From contig VGDZ01000002.1 of NCBI GenBank assembly GCA_016869515.1, forward strand, positions 53,418 through 117,417: a stretch of DNA of 64,000 nucleotides. The letters are read 5' to 3'. Under the pieces are notes generated by a model. That model was not told where the DNA came from. It saw only the letters and a list, made by a program, of their open reading frames with translations, and made no database searches. Source of the DNA: Alphaproteobacteria bacterium (GTDB lineage: Bacteria; Pseudomonadota; Alphaproteobacteria; VGDZ01). Position numbers and translations under genes: made by a program. Shown one piece after another: positions 43,641-55,178 of this stretch. The stretch's first letter is position 1; each line of letters opens with the position of its first letter.

Positions 43641-44591
43641 CTATCCCTGCAACGCCTTCCACATCTCCACGTCGCGCGCCTTGGTCCAAATGCGCGGATG
43701 GTCGATGCCGCTGGCCTCGTCATAGGCGCGGCTGACGTCGAAGGGCAGGCAATGCTCGAAAATGCCCCAATGGCCGTAATCCGGTTCCAGCACCTTGCGG
43801 CAGCTATCGAACAATTGCTTGAGGTTCTGGCCGGCCGAAACTCCGCGCCGGGCCGTATCGAGCAGGGTCTGGACGAAACCTTGGGTCGAGGCGATCGCCG
43901 CCAGACAGGCCTTGGGCGAAGTCAGCGCCGGTCCGCGGCCGGGCACCAGCACCCGCGGCTCGAGCGCCTTGAGCCGGTCGAGCGTCTGCACCCACTGGCC
44001 GAGATGGGCGTCGCCGGCATAGGGCGTGGCGCCGTTCTCGACCAGATCGCCCGCGAACAGCACGCGTTCCTTGGGCAGCCAGGCGACAGTGTCGCCCTTG
44101 GTGTGGCCGGCGCCGAGATGCATCAACTGCACCTCGGTCTTGCCCAGCCACAGGGTCAGCCTGCCCTCGAACACCAGATTGGGCCAGGTCAGGCCGGGCA
44201 CGCTTTCGACCGCCTGGAACAGCCGCGGAAAGCGCCAGACTTCGGAGGCGAAATCCTGGCGGCCGCGTTCCTTGATCAGGTCGTAGGTGCCTTGGCTGGC
44301 GACGACATAGGGCGCCTTGTAGGCCGAGGCGCCCATCACCCGCACGGCATGATAGTGCGTCAGCACGACATACTTGAGCGGCGCCTTGGTCCGCTTGCGC
44401 ACCCGCGCGATCAGGTCCCGTGCCGCCACCGGCGTGGCGCGGGTGTCCAGCACCATCACCGCGTCCTCGCCGACGATCACCCCCGAGGTCGGATCGCTTT
44501 CGGCCTCGTAGGCCCAGCAATGCGGCGAGATGCGAGTGAAGGCGATCTTCTTCTCGGTCATGTCGCCGCGCGAGGCGAAGGCTTTGGTCAT
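43641..44591 (-). CDS. MBL fold protein with altered metal motif (HYHAVR in place of HxHxDH)
   Basis: GVIVGEDAVMVLDTRATP, VVLTHYHAVRVMGA, LMHLGAGHTKGDTVAWLP, VLFAGDLVENG. Confidence 0.85.
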   Translation of the reverse strand: MTKAFASRGDMTEKKIAFTRISPHCWAYEAESDPTSGVIVGEDAVMVLDTRATPVAARDLIARVRKRTKAPLKYVVLTHYHAVRVMGASAYKAPYVVASQGTYDLIKERGRQDFASEVWRFPRLFQAVESVPGLTWPNLVFEGRLTLWLGKTEVQLMHLGAGHTKGDTVAWLPKERVLFAGDLVENGATPYAGDAHLGQWVQTLDRLKALEPRVLVPGRGPALTSPKACLAAIASTQGFVQTLLDTARRGVSAGQNLKQLFDSCRKVLEPDYGHWGIFEHCLPFDVSRAYDEASGIDHPRIWTKARDVEMWKALQG

Positions 44592-44739
44592 GGTTCGGCT
44601 CCTTGCCGGATAGCTAGCCTTTTGCCTAGCGCGCGCCAAGACCAATCCTTCGGTCACGCATGAACGCTGCCGGCCCGCCTGGCAATACCCCGGCGAGTGC
44701 GATAGACAACCGCCTATCCACTTCAGGGACGACGGGCCT

Positions 44740-46167
44740 ATGACCTCGGGAAATAGCGCGCTTCAGCCGTTCATGAATCGCGGCTTGGCTTGGGCAATAG
44801 CGGCATTCCTCGGGCTGTCCGTATTGATCCTAGCGCTGATGCCGCGCGATTGCTGGTCGCCGGTCTACACCCGGGACGCGAATGCCGCAGCGCCCACGAA
44901 TTATTGCGGCATGCCCTGTCAGGCGGGCTGCGACATGGCCCGATCGCTCTATTTCAAGGGCAAATTCGTCGAGAGCGACGATGAAACGCGCATATATACC
45001 GACTACCCTCCGATCTATGGTGTGTTGGTCTATGCTTCTTTGCTAGGCACCGCGGGCAGCTCCATTCTGCCCGTCCTGGTCTTGCAGGTCGGTCTGCTCC
45101 TGATCTGGGGTTTGATGGCGCATTGGATTGTCGAACGCCATGCGCCCGGCTGGGGAACCTTGGCGTTCGCGCTGGTCGCTTTCAATCCCAACGCCATCGG
45201 AATTGCGTTCTTGCCCAAGACCGATCTGGTTGCAGCCGTCTCCGTGTCGGCGGTCCTGCTGTGCCTCCTTGCCTATTTGCGGGATCACGAGGCGAAATGG
45301 ATGGTGTTGGCCGGAATCATGTTCGGCATCGCCAACAACACGCGGACGGCCGGGCAATTGCTCGTGCTGACCTTGCCGGTTGCGATGCCGCTGCTGGTAT
45401 GGATCGATGGCCATCGCGACCGCGTCGCGCGTACCGCCGGTCTAGGTCTTGCTGCAACGCTGATCGCACTGGCCATTCAGTTGCCATGGCTGATGCACAT
45501 CTATCGCGTCGAGGGAAGCCTCGGCATGCAAAGCCTGCGCAACACGCACCAGTATCAGCTCACCATTTACAACGTGCTGTCCTCGCAGCGCGACGGTCTG
45601 CCGCTCCACCAGCATTTAGGCGATGACATCGACCCGTTTCCCGATTCGGTTCATCGCGCCGCTGACCCGTCATGGGATTCGCTCGACTATTCCGAGAGAT
45701 ATCGCCGTCGGAACGCCAAATTGAAGCAAGCCAACGCGGAATTTTCTTGGCGGCTTTATCCTTATCCATTGGCCTATTCGACGCTTCGTTTTTTCTTCAC
45801 CGGCGGCGAGGGCTATTTGTACGACATGTTGGACATACCGCATGAGCGGGACGCGGATCGGCCGAAAGGCGGACCCGAAAGGGTACGCTTCATGGCCATC
45901 AAATGGTGGGCCCGAGGATTTGCTCTGGCGACTCAGGCATTGGCGTTGTTGGGGATTTGGTACCTATGGCGAAGCGGCCGTTTCGCGCTGTTGCTGCTCT
46001 GCGTCGGCGGCATCTTTTATTACTACGCCATCACCGCCATGTTCGGCTGGTCGCGTTTTCGCTTGCAGACCGAATTGCCCCTGAAACTATTGGCGGTGTT
46101 CGGCTGCGTCTGGTTGGCGCAATTCCTCCATCGTGGTGCCGCGGCACGGTCCTCACCTGGGTCTTGA
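44740..46167 (+). CDS. Polytopic membrane protein, GT39/ArnT-like glycosyltransferase
   Basis: 475 aa multi-TM; YTDYPPIYGVLVYAS, LVAFNPNAIGIAFLPKTDLVAAV. Confidence 0.65.
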   Translation: MTSGNSALQPFMNRGLAWAIAAFLGLSVLILALMPRDCWSPVYTRDANAAAPTNYCGMPCQAGCDMARSLYFKGKFVESDDETRIYTDYPPIYGVLVYASLLGTAGSSILPVLVLQVGLLLIWGLMAHWIVERHAPGWGTLAFALVAFNPNAIGIAFLPKTDLVAAVSVSAVLLCLLAYLRDHEAKWMVLAGIMFGIANNTRTAGQLLVLTLPVAMPLLVWIDGHRDRVARTAGLGLAATLIALAIQLPWLMHIYRVEGSLGMQSLRNTHQYQLTIYNVLSSQRDGLPLHQHLGDDIDPFPDSVHRAADPSWDSLDYSERYRRRNAKLKQANAEFSWRLYPYPLAYSTLRFFFTGGEGYLYDMLDIPHERDADRPKGGPERVRFMAIKWWARGFALATQALALLGIWYLWRSGRFALLLLCVGGIFYYYAITAMFGWSRFRLQTELPLKLLAVFGCVWLAQFLHRGAAARSSPGS

Positions 46168-46198
46168 CCCCGTCCGGCCGAATCAGCACAACCACGGC

Positions 46199-47407
46199 AT
46201 GACCCTGCGAATCTGCGTTGTCGGCGCCGGGCCGGCAGGGATTTATGCCGCCGAGGGGCTGAGCAAAGGCCCGGGCGCGCATATCGACGTGATCGACCGC
46301 CTGCCGACGCCCTTTGGGCTGGTGCGCTATGGCGTCGCCCCTGATCATCAATCGACCAAGGCGGTGACGCGGGTGCTCGAGCGCATCCTGACCCGGCCCG
46401 GCATCCGTTTTCTGGGCGGAATCGCGCTCGGCCGGGAGGTTCGACTGGCCGATCTTCGCCAAGCCTATGATGCCGTGGTGCTGGCGACCGGCTGTCCGCA
46501 AGATCGGCGTCTTGGCATTCCGGGCGAGGATCTGCCGGGCGTGATCGGCTCGGGGCGGTTCGTGGCTTGGTACAATGGCCATCCCGATTTCGCCGATTTG
46601 GCGTTGCCCGAAGGCGTAAGATCGGTCGCCGTGATCGGCAACGGCAATGTCGCCTTGGACATCGCCCGGGTCCTGGCCAAAACCCCGGCCGAAATGGCCA
46701 AGTCCGACCTGGCACCCCGCGCTGCCGCCTGGATTGCCCGCCAACCCTTGCGGGAAATTCATGTCGTCGGCCGTCGTGGGCCAATTGAGGCCAGCTTTAC
46801 CACCGCCGAATTGGCCGAAATGGGACGGCTGGAGCGCGCCGCGGCCTTGCGCGACGAGACCCCCTTGCCCGAGGCTCCGGTTGGCGACAAGGTCAAAGAG
46901 GGAAACATCGCCGCCTTGCGTGCCTTGGTTCCAAGATCCGCCGATCTTAATGTGATTTTTAGATTCAATACGACAACCGAACTATTTGTAGGGAAACCGG
47001 AAATCGAGAAATTGCGAGTTAAGCATTTAGGTCGAAATCACGACTTGCCATGCGACTTGGTGGTAACCGCCATTGGCTATGCGTCACCGTCGACCGAGGG
47101 CTTGGAACTGACACGGAATGGGGTTCTGACCAACCAAGACGGCAGGATCGCGGATGGCCTCTACGTGGTCGGCTGGGCTAAGCGGGGGCCGTCGGGGGTA
47201 ATCCCGACCAATCGCCCCGAATCCCATGCTGTGGCCGAACGGATTTTGGCCGAAGTCCAGCCCAGCGGACGCGCGGGATTGGACTTTACCAAGGCCTCGG
47301 ATTGGGCGCGCTGGAAGCGGATCGAGGCGGCGGAGATTGCCGCCGCAGCCCCTGGAGCGCCGCGACGCAAATTGGACGATTGGGCGGCCCTGGCCGCAAT
47401 CCCGTGA
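46199..47407 (+). CDS. FAD/NADPH ferredoxin reductase (FprA / adrenodoxin reductase-like)
   Basis: RICVVGAGPAGIYAAEGL, LVRYGVAPDHQSTK, VIGNGNVALDIARVLA, GWAKRGPSGVIPTNR. Confidence 0.92.
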   Translation: MTLRICVVGAGPAGIYAAEGLSKGPGAHIDVIDRLPTPFGLVRYGVAPDHQSTKAVTRVLERILTRPGIRFLGGIALGREVRLADLRQAYDAVVLATGCPQDRRLGIPGEDLPGVIGSGRFVAWYNGHPDFADLALPEGVRSVAVIGNGNVALDIARVLAKTPAEMAKSDLAPRAAAWIARQPLREIHVVGRRGPIEASFTTAELAEMGRLERAAALRDETPLPEAPVGDKVKEGNIAALRALVPRSADLNVIFRFNTTTELFVGKPEIEKLRVKHLGRNHDLPCDLVVTAIGYASPSTEGLELTRNGVLTNQDGRIADGLYVVGWAKRGPSGVIPTNRPESHAVAERILAEVQPSGRAGLDFTKASDWARWKRIEAAEIAAAAPGAPRRKLDDWAALAAIP

Positions 47408-48234
47408 GTCTTTTGGACCGAGTCGCCGAGGCGCAGCATTTCGAGCCCTCGGCCTACCGCCGCTGGTATGCCGGACCGACCCCGATCGGCTGGATTCCCC
47501 ATCGGCTGGCAGAGCCGCTTGCGGCCTGCCCTGGATTCGTGGTCGGACCGACCGAGATCCGTAGCCCGGCGGAAGGCGGCATCGTCGATGCCGCCCTATT
47601 AAACCTGAAAAATCAAGGCCTTGTGCCGGGATGGCGCAACGAGCGTTATGCCATCGGCACGGCATTCGAGACCCCGCCACTGTTCGAGATGGAGCGTGCC
47701 GGGGCGCTGCTTTTCGGGGTCAGAACCTACGGCGTGCACGTCAATGGCTATGTCCGGCGCGGCGACAGCCTGCACCTCTGGGTCGCCACCCGCGCCGCCC
47801 ATAAATCGACCGATCCCGGCAAGCTCGATCAGATCGTCGCCGGCGGTCAGCCGGTCGGCATCGGCGTGATGGAGAACCTGGTCAAGGAATGCGCCGAGGA
47901 GGCCGGAATTCCGGCCGCTCTGGCGCGCACCGCAAGGCCGGTCGGCCGGATCTCGCATCTGACCCACGCCCCCGATCGCGGCTATGCCTGGAATGGCGAG
48001 CTTTTCTGCTTCGATCTGGAACTGCCCGAGAGCTTCGTCCCCCGCAACGCCGACGGCGAAGTCGCCGCATTCGAGCTGTGGCCGGCGGCGCGGGTGCTGG
48101 CGCGCCTGACCGACAGCCGCGATTTCGCGCGCGACGTCGCGCTGGTCGCCATCGATTTCCTGATCCGTCATGGCATTTACCGCGCCGATGCGCCGGATGT
48201 CGCCAGGGTTAAGGCAGGCTTGCGCAGTCCCTGA
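47404..48234 (+). CDS. DUF4743/NUDIX domain protein
   Basis: GVHVNGYVRRGDSLHLWVATRAAHKSTDPGKLDQIVAGGQPVGIGVMENLVKECAEEAGIP. Confidence 0.9.
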   Translation: MSLLDRVAEAQHFEPSAYRRWYAGPTPIGWIPHRLAEPLAACPGFVVGPTEIRSPAEGGIVDAALLNLKNQGLVPGWRNERYAIGTAFETPPLFEMERAGALLFGVRTYGVHVNGYVRRGDSLHLWVATRAAHKSTDPGKLDQIVAGGQPVGIGVMENLVKECAEEAGIPAALARTARPVGRISHLTHAPDRGYAWNGELFCFDLELPESFVPRNADGEVAAFELWPAARVLARLTDSRDFARDVALVAIDFLIRHGIYRADAPDVARVKAGLRSP

Positions 48235-48310
48235 GAGAAACTAACCAAAGCCGTCCTTGCGGCGGGCTAGCTTGCCGCGTATAGCTTCGATCCTTGCGTT
48301 AGGATCGCTA

Positions 48311-49219
48311 ATGGTCGAGATGCGCCTTCCTCCTTTGAATGCGCTGCGGGCCTTCGCCGCTGCCGGGCGGCATTTGTCCTTTGCCCGCGCCGCCGAGGAA
48401 TTGCACGTCACCCCCGCCGCCATCAGCCAGCAGATCAAGCAGCTTGAGGATCAGTTGGGCCTGGCGCTGTTCCGGCGCAGTCGCCGCGGCGTGGTCCTGA
48501 CCGAGGCCGGCCAGGCCTGCCTGCCCGGGCTCAACGAGGGTTTTCGCATCCTGGCCGAGGCCGTGGCCCGGACCCGCACCGCCGGCGGCTCGGGCACGCT
48601 GACGGTCTCGGTCGCGCCCAGCTTTGCCGCCAAATGGCTGGTGCCGCGGCTGGATGCCTTCCGCCAGGCCGAACCCGAGATCGACGTCCGGGTCTCGGCC
48701 TCGATGCAATTGACCGATTTCGCCCGCGACGACGTCGATCTGGCGATCCGCTACGGCTCGGGCCGCTATCCCGGGCTGTTCGTCGAACGGCTGATGACCG
48801 AGGCGGTGGTGCCGGTGTGCAGCAAGGCGCTGATGAAGGGCCGCAACGCCCTGACCTCGCCCGACCGGCTGCGCTTTCACACGCTGCTGCACGACGACAG
48901 CCCGGATCTCGATCCTTCCTGCCCGGATTGGCGGATGTGGCTCAAGGCGGCCAAGATCGAGGACATCGATTGGCGGCGCGGCATCCGCTTCAACCAATCG
49001 AGCCTGGTGCTGGAGACCGCGGTCTTGGGCCGCGGCGTCGGCCTGGCCAAGGCGGCGCTGGCGGCCGACGACCTGCGCGCGGGCCGGCTGGTGCGGCCCT
49101 TCGGCAAGGCCCAGCCGGTCGATTTCGCCTATTACCTGGTCTGCCCCGAAGCCCGCGCCGACATCCCCAAAGTGGCGCGTTTCCGACGCTGGCTAGCGGA
49201 GGAGGCCAAAGCGGCCTGA
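48311..49219 (+). CDS. LysR-family regulator, GcvA-like
   Basis: LPPLNALRAFAAAGRHLSFARAAEELHVTPAAISQQIKQLEDQLG. Confidence 0.93.
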   Translation: MVEMRLPPLNALRAFAAAGRHLSFARAAEELHVTPAAISQQIKQLEDQLGLALFRRSRRGVVLTEAGQACLPGLNEGFRILAEAVARTRTAGGSGTLTVSVAPSFAAKWLVPRLDAFRQAEPEIDVRVSASMQLTDFARDDVDLAIRYGSGRYPGLFVERLMTEAVVPVCSKALMKGRNALTSPDRLRFHTLLHDDSPDLDPSCPDWRMWLKAAKIEDIDWRRGIRFNQSSLVLETAVLGRGVGLAKAALAADDLRAGRLVRPFGKAQPVDFAYYLVCPEARADIPKVARFRRWLAEEAKAA

Positions 49220-49227
49220 CGCCTCCC

Positions 49228-49527
49228 CTACCCCAGCACCTTGCCCAGTTTCATGGCGATGCCCATCGAGCCGTCGATCTTGAGCTTGCCCATCATGAAG
49301 GCCATGGTCGGGTCGAGCTCGCCGGCGGCCATTTCCTTGAAATCGTCCAGGCTGATGCGCAGCGTGCAATCGGCGTCCTTGTTTTCGTTGGAGACCTCGT
49401 TCGGCACCTTGGAGGCGTCGAGATAGATCACGCCCTCGCCGCCGAAATCGAACTTGACCGTGGCGCCCAGCCCGCAATCGTTGCCGACCTTGTCGCGCAT
49501 TCCGTTGGTGACGGCTTCGAGGCTCAT
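49228..49527 (-). CDS. SCP2 sterol-binding domain protein
   Basis: DCTLRISLDDFKEMAAGELDPTMAFMMGKLKIDGSMGIAMKL. Confidence 0.9.
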   Translation of the reverse strand: MSLEAVTNGMRDKVGNDCGLGATVKFDFGGEGVIYLDASKVPNEVSNENKDADCTLRISLDDFKEMAAGELDPTMAFMMGKLKIDGSMGIAMKLGKVLG

Positions 49528-49549
49528 GCGTATCTCCCTTGGGCGCCGG

Positions 49550-49571
49550 TTGACGTTAACGTAAACGTCAA
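49550..49571. promoter_or_regulatory. TTGACGTT-AACGTA-AACGTCAA palindrome, LiuR-like operator candidate
   Basis: Perfect 8-bp arms between divergent SCP2 gene and acyl-CoA carboxylase operon. Confidence 0.6.
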
Positions 49572-49636
49572 TTACACAATTCCGGCCGCGCTTTCCAGCC
49601 GGCATTCGCTCCGGTCTTGGGATTAGCATAGCCGCG

Positions 49637-51247
49637 ATGCCGCCGATCGTCAGCCGGATTTCGCCCGACAGCGAGAGCTACCGGGCCAATCGCGCCGCCA
49701 TGCTGGAGGCCTTGGGCGAGGTGCGCGCGCTGGAGGCCAAGGTGCGGGCGCATTCCGAACGCGCCCGACCCAAATTCGAGAAGCGCGGCCAGCTGCTGCC
49801 GCGCGAGCGGGTCGCCCGCGCGCTCGACCCCGGCGCGCCGTTCCTGGAACTCTCGACCTTGGCCGGGCTCGGCCTGCACGACGACGACGGCAAGGACAAT
49901 CCGACCGGCGGCGGCGGCATCTCGGGTATCGGCTTCGTCGCCGGCAAGCGGGTGCTGGTGGTGGCCTCGGATTCCGCCATCAAGGGCGGCTCGACCACGC
50001 CGATGGGGTTGGAAAAGGGGCTGCGGGCGCAGGAGATCGCGCGGATCTGCAAGCTGCCGATGCTGGAACTGGTGGAAAGCGCCGGCGCCAACCTGCCCTT
50101 GCAGTCGATGATCTTCCTCAAGGGCGGCCGCACCTTCGCCAACCAGGCGCGGCTGTCGGCCGCCGGCATTCCCCAGGTCTGCGTGGTGCACGGTTCCTCG
50201 ACCGCGGGCGGGGCCTATCGCCCGGGCATGTCGGACTATGTCGTGGTGGTGCGCGGCCGGGCCAAGATCTTCCTTGCCGGTCCGCCCTTGCTGCTGGCCG
50301 CGACCGGCGAGGTCGCCACCGACGAGGAACTGGGCGGAGCCGATCTGCACGCGAGGATCTCGGGCCTGGCCGAATACATGGCCGAGAACGACGCCGAGGC
50401 GCTGGACCTGGCGCGCGAACTGATCGGCAAGCTGAATTGGGACTTGCCGCCGCCGCCTCGGCCCCACAAGCCGCCGCGCTATTCCGAGGATCAGTTGGCC
50501 GGCGTCGTGCCGATGGATTACCGCAAGCCCTACGATTGCCGCGAAGTCATCGCCCGGCTGGTCGACGATTCCGACTTCCTCGAATTCAAGCCGCTTTACG
50601 GGCCGCAGACGGTGTGCGGCAATGCCCTGATCGAAGGCCACCCGGTCGGGCTGATCGGCAACAACGGCCCGATCTTCCCCGAGGGCTCGGTCAAGGCGGC
50701 GCAGTTCATCCAGCTCTGCTGCCAGTCGGGCACGCCGATCGTCTATCTCCAGAACACCACCGGCTACATGGTCGGCAAGGAGGTCGAGGCGGCGGGCGCG
50801 ATCAAGCACGGCTCGAAGATGATCCAGGCGGTGGCCACCGCCAGCGTGCCGCAGATCGCGCTGATGATCGGCGGCAGCTTCGGCGCCGGCAATTACGGCA
50901 TGTGCGGCCGCGGCTTCGACCCGCGTTTCGTCTTCGCTTGGCCGAATGCGCGCGTCGCCGTCATGGGCGGCGAGCAGCTGGCCAAGGTGATGTCGATCAT
51001 CACCGAGGCCGGCGCCAAGCGCGAAGGCCGCCCGGTCGACCGCGCCAAGCTGGAGGCGATGGAAAAGCGCATCGTCGCCCAGATCGAGGCGGAATCGACC
51101 GCGCTGTTCGCCACCGCGCGGCTGTGGGACGACGGCATCGTCGATCCGCGCGATTCCCGCCGCGTGCTGGCCTTCGCCCTGGCCACCTGCCGCGAGGCCG
51201 AGGCGCGGCAGCTCAAGCCCAACAGCTTCGGCGTCGCCCGCGGCTGA
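49637..51247 (+). CDS. Acyl-CoA carboxylase beta subunit (geranyl-CoA carboxylase / AtuC-like)
   Basis: Carboxyltransferase: KRGQLLPRERVARALDPGAPFLELSTLAG, GSSTAGGAYRPGMSDYVVVVRG; operon order matches atuCDEF. Confidence 0.85.
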   Translation: MPPIVSRISPDSESYRANRAAMLEALGEVRALEAKVRAHSERARPKFEKRGQLLPRERVARALDPGAPFLELSTLAGLGLHDDDGKDNPTGGGGISGIGFVAGKRVLVVASDSAIKGGSTTPMGLEKGLRAQEIARICKLPMLELVESAGANLPLQSMIFLKGGRTFANQARLSAAGIPQVCVVHGSSTAGGAYRPGMSDYVVVVRGRAKIFLAGPPLLLAATGEVATDEELGGADLHARISGLAEYMAENDAEALDLARELIGKLNWDLPPPPRPHKPPRYSEDQLAGVVPMDYRKPYDCREVIARLVDDSDFLEFKPLYGPQTVCGNALIEGHPVGLIGNNGPIFPEGSVKAAQFIQLCCQSGTPIVYLQNTTGYMVGKEVEAAGAIKHGSKMIQAVATASVPQIALMIGGSFGAGNYGMCGRGFDPRFVFAWPNARVAVMGGEQLAKVMSIITEAGAKREGRPVDRAKLEAMEKRIVAQIEAESTALFATARLWDDGIVDPRDSRRVLAFALATCREAEARQLKPNSFGVARG

Positions 51248-51259
51248 GAGGAGTCCGAG

Positions 51260-52419
<1,160 letters not shown>

Positions 52420-52423
<4 letters not shown>

Positions 52424-53235
52424 GCGCGCTGCCGGCCACCGCCGCCATCCGCTCGCAGTTGGCGGGCGGGGTGCTGAGCCTGACCATGGATCGGCCCGAG
52501 GCGCGCAACGCGCTGACCGCCGAGGTGGTCAAGGAGTTCTCGGCGGTGTTCCAGGCCATCCGCCAGGATCGCACCGTGCGCGCGGTGGTGATCCGCGGCG
52601 CCGGCGCCGATTTCTGCGCCGGCGGCGACATCAAGGGCTTCCAGGCCAATTTTCAGGCGGCGCAATCGGGCGACACCACCGCCATCGCCGCCCAGAACCG
52701 CCGCTACGGCCGCATGCTGCAAATCCTGGCCGAGGCGCCGCAGGTGACGATCGCGGCGGTGCAGGGCAACGCCATGGGCGGCGGCATGGGGCTGGTGGCC
52801 TGCGCCGACGTCGCCATCGCCGCCGCCGACGCCAAATTCGGCCTGCCCGAGATCACGCTTGGCCTGCCGCCGGCCCAGGTCGCGGCCTTCGTCGCCCGGC
52901 GCATCGGCCTCGGCCAGATGCGGCGCTTCGCCTTGACCAACACCAGGCTGGATGCCGCCGAGGCGCTGCGCATCGGCCTGGTCCATGTCGTCGTGCCGGA
53001 TGCCGCCGCGCTGGATGGCGCGGTGGCGGCCCTGCTCAAGCAGGTCAAGGGCGTGGCGCCGGGCGCGGTGGCGACCACCAAGGCGCTGCTGAATCAGCTT
53101 GGCGCGACGCCGCTGGATAGCCTGCTGGACGAAGTCGCCTACGGCTTCGCCGCCGCGATGCAGGGCGCCGAGGCGCGCGAGGGCGTCGCCGCCTTCATCG
53201 CCAAGCGCAAGCCCGCCTGGGCGCAAGACCCGTGA
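52420..53235 (+). CDS. Enoyl-CoA hydratase/isomerase family protein (AtuE-like position)
   Basis: LTMDRPEARNALTAEVV, GADFCAGGDIKGF, GNAMGGGMGLVACADVAIA. Confidence 0.9.
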
Positions 53236-55178
53236 GCCGCCGCTTCTCGACTGTCTTGGTCGCCAACCGCGGCGAGATCGCGCTGCGCGTCATGCGCACG
53301 GCGCGGGCGATGGGCTATCGCACCGTCGCCGCCCATTCTGCCGCCGATGCCGAGGCGCCCTTCGCCCGCTATGCCGACATCGCGGTCGAGATCGGGCCGG
53401 CCGCGGTCAAGGACAGCTATCTGTCGATCGAGCGCATTGTCGCTGCCGCGCGCAAGACCGGCGCCGATGCGGTCCATCCCGGCTACGGTTTTCTTTCCGA
53501 GAACCCGGCTTTCGCCCAGGCCTGCGCCGATGCCGGGCTGGTGTTCATCGGCCCCGATGCGGCGGCGGTGCGCGCCATGGGCTCGAAGCGCAACGCCAAG
53601 GACATCGCCCAGCGCGCCGGCGCGCCCCTGATCCCGGGCTATAACGGCCCCGACCAATCCGACGAGCGGCTCCTGCTCGAGGCCGAGCGCATCGGCTTTC
53701 CGCTGATGGTCAAGGCCTCGGCCGGCGGCGGTGGGCGCGGCCTCAGGCTGGTGCCTGGCCCCGACAAGCTCGGCGCCGCGATCAAGACCGCGCGCTCGGA
53801 AGCGATGGTCGCCTTCGGCGACGACGAGTTGATCCTGGAGAAGGCCCTGGTCGAGCCGCGCCATGTCGAAATCCAGGTCTTCGGCGATCGCCACGGCAAG
53901 GTGATCCATCTCGGCGAGCGCGATTGCTCGGTCCAGCGTCGCCACCAGAAGGTGATCGAGGAGGCGCCCTCGCCCTTTGTCACGCCCGAATTGCGGACGC
54001 GCATGGGCAAGGCCGCGGTCGCGATCGCCTCCGAGATCGGCTATGTCGGCGCCGGCACGATGGAATTCCTGGTCGACGCCGACCGCAATTTCTACTTCCT
54101 CGAAATGAACACCCGACTGCAGGTCGAACATCCGGTGACCGAGCTGATCACCGGCCTCGACCTGGTCGAATGGCAGTTGCGGATCGCCGCCGGCGAGCCC
54201 CTGCCGCTGGGCCAAGACCAGATCCGCTTCGCCGGCCACGCCATCGAAGTGCGGCTTTATGCCGAGGACGGCTATGCCGGCTTTTTGCCTCGCACCGGGA
54301 AAATCCTCGCCTGGCGGCCGGCGGAAGGCCCGGGCCTGCGCGCCGATGCCGGCATCGCCCAGGGCCTCGACGTCACGCCCTATTACGACCCGATGCTGGC
54401 CAAGGTGATGGCCCATGGCAGCGACCGCGAACAGGCGCGACGGCGCCTGCTGCGGGCGCTGGAGGAGACCGCGCTGTTGGGCGTGGTAACCAACAAGGAT
54501 TTCCTGATCCAGGCGCTGTCGCACGAGGTCTTCGCGTCGGGCGGCGCCACCACCGCCTTCATCGACACCAAGCTGTTCCCGACCCGACCCAAGCGGCCCG
54601 CGCCGCCGCCGCAAATGGCGGCCTTGGCGGCGCTGCTGTTCGCCACTCGGGCGGGCGATGGCTGGCGTTCGACCGGCGCCCAGGCGCGCGCGGTCGATAT
54701 GGATTGGCGCGGTCAACGGATGGCATTTCGGGTCAAGCCGCGCGATGCCGGCTACAAGGTCATCCACGGCGAGCGGCGCGCCAAACTGGCGATCCGCCAG
54801 CGCGAAGCCGATCGCCTGCGCTATGTCTGCGATGGCGTGACTCGATCCGCCAGCTACGTCTTCGATGCCGAGGGCGGGCTGTGGCTGGACGGCGATGGCC
54901 GCTGCGAACGCTTCGTCGTGGCGGCGCCGGCCGGTCTCGCCCGCGGCGAAGCGGCGAGCGACGCGCTGCTGGCGCCGATCACCGGGCGGGTCGCCTCGGT
55001 CCGCACGACCCCGGGCGAAAGCGTGCGCAAGGGCCAGGTGCTGGCGACGCTGGAAGCCATGAAGATGGAACACGAGATCGCCGCCGAGCGCGACGGCAAG
55101 GTCAAGAGCGTCGCCGTCAAGCTGGGCGATCAGATCCAGGCGCGTGCCCTGTTGATCGCGTTGGAGCCGTTGGGCTGA
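53232..55178 (+). CDS. Acyl-CoA carboxylase alpha subunit: biotin carboxylase + biotin carboxyl carrier (AtuF-like)
   Basis: VLVANRGEIALRVMRTARAMGYRTVAAHS, HPGYGFLSENPAFA, biotin motif EAMKMEH. Confidence 0.95.
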   Translation: MSRRFSTVLVANRGEIALRVMRTARAMGYRTVAAHSAADAEAPFARYADIAVEIGPAAVKDSYLSIERIVAAARKTGADAVHPGYGFLSENPAFAQACADAGLVFIGPDAAAVRAMGSKRNAKDIAQRAGAPLIPGYNGPDQSDERLLLEAERIGFPLMVKASAGGGGRGLRLVPGPDKLGAAIKTARSEAMVAFGDDELILEKALVEPRHVEIQVFGDRHGKVIHLGERDCSVQRRHQKVIEEAPSPFVTPELRTRMGKAAVAIASEIGYVGAGTMEFLVDADRNFYFLEMNTRLQVEHPVTELITGLDLVEWQLRIAAGEPLPLGQDQIRFAGHAIEVRLYAEDGYAGFLPRTGKILAWRPAEGPGLRADAGIAQGLDVTPYYDPMLAKVMAHGSDREQARRRLLRALEETALLGVVTNKDFLIQALSHEVFASGGATTAFIDTKLFPTRPKRPAPPPQMAALAALLFATRAGDGWRSTGAQARAVDMDWRGQRMAFRVKPRDAGYKVIHGERRAKLAIRQREADRLRYVCDGVTRSASYVFDAEGGLWLDGDGRCERFVVAAPAGLARGEAASDALLAPITGRVASVRTTPGESVRKGQVLATLEAMKMEHEIAAERDGKVKSVAVKLGDQIQARALLIALEPLG

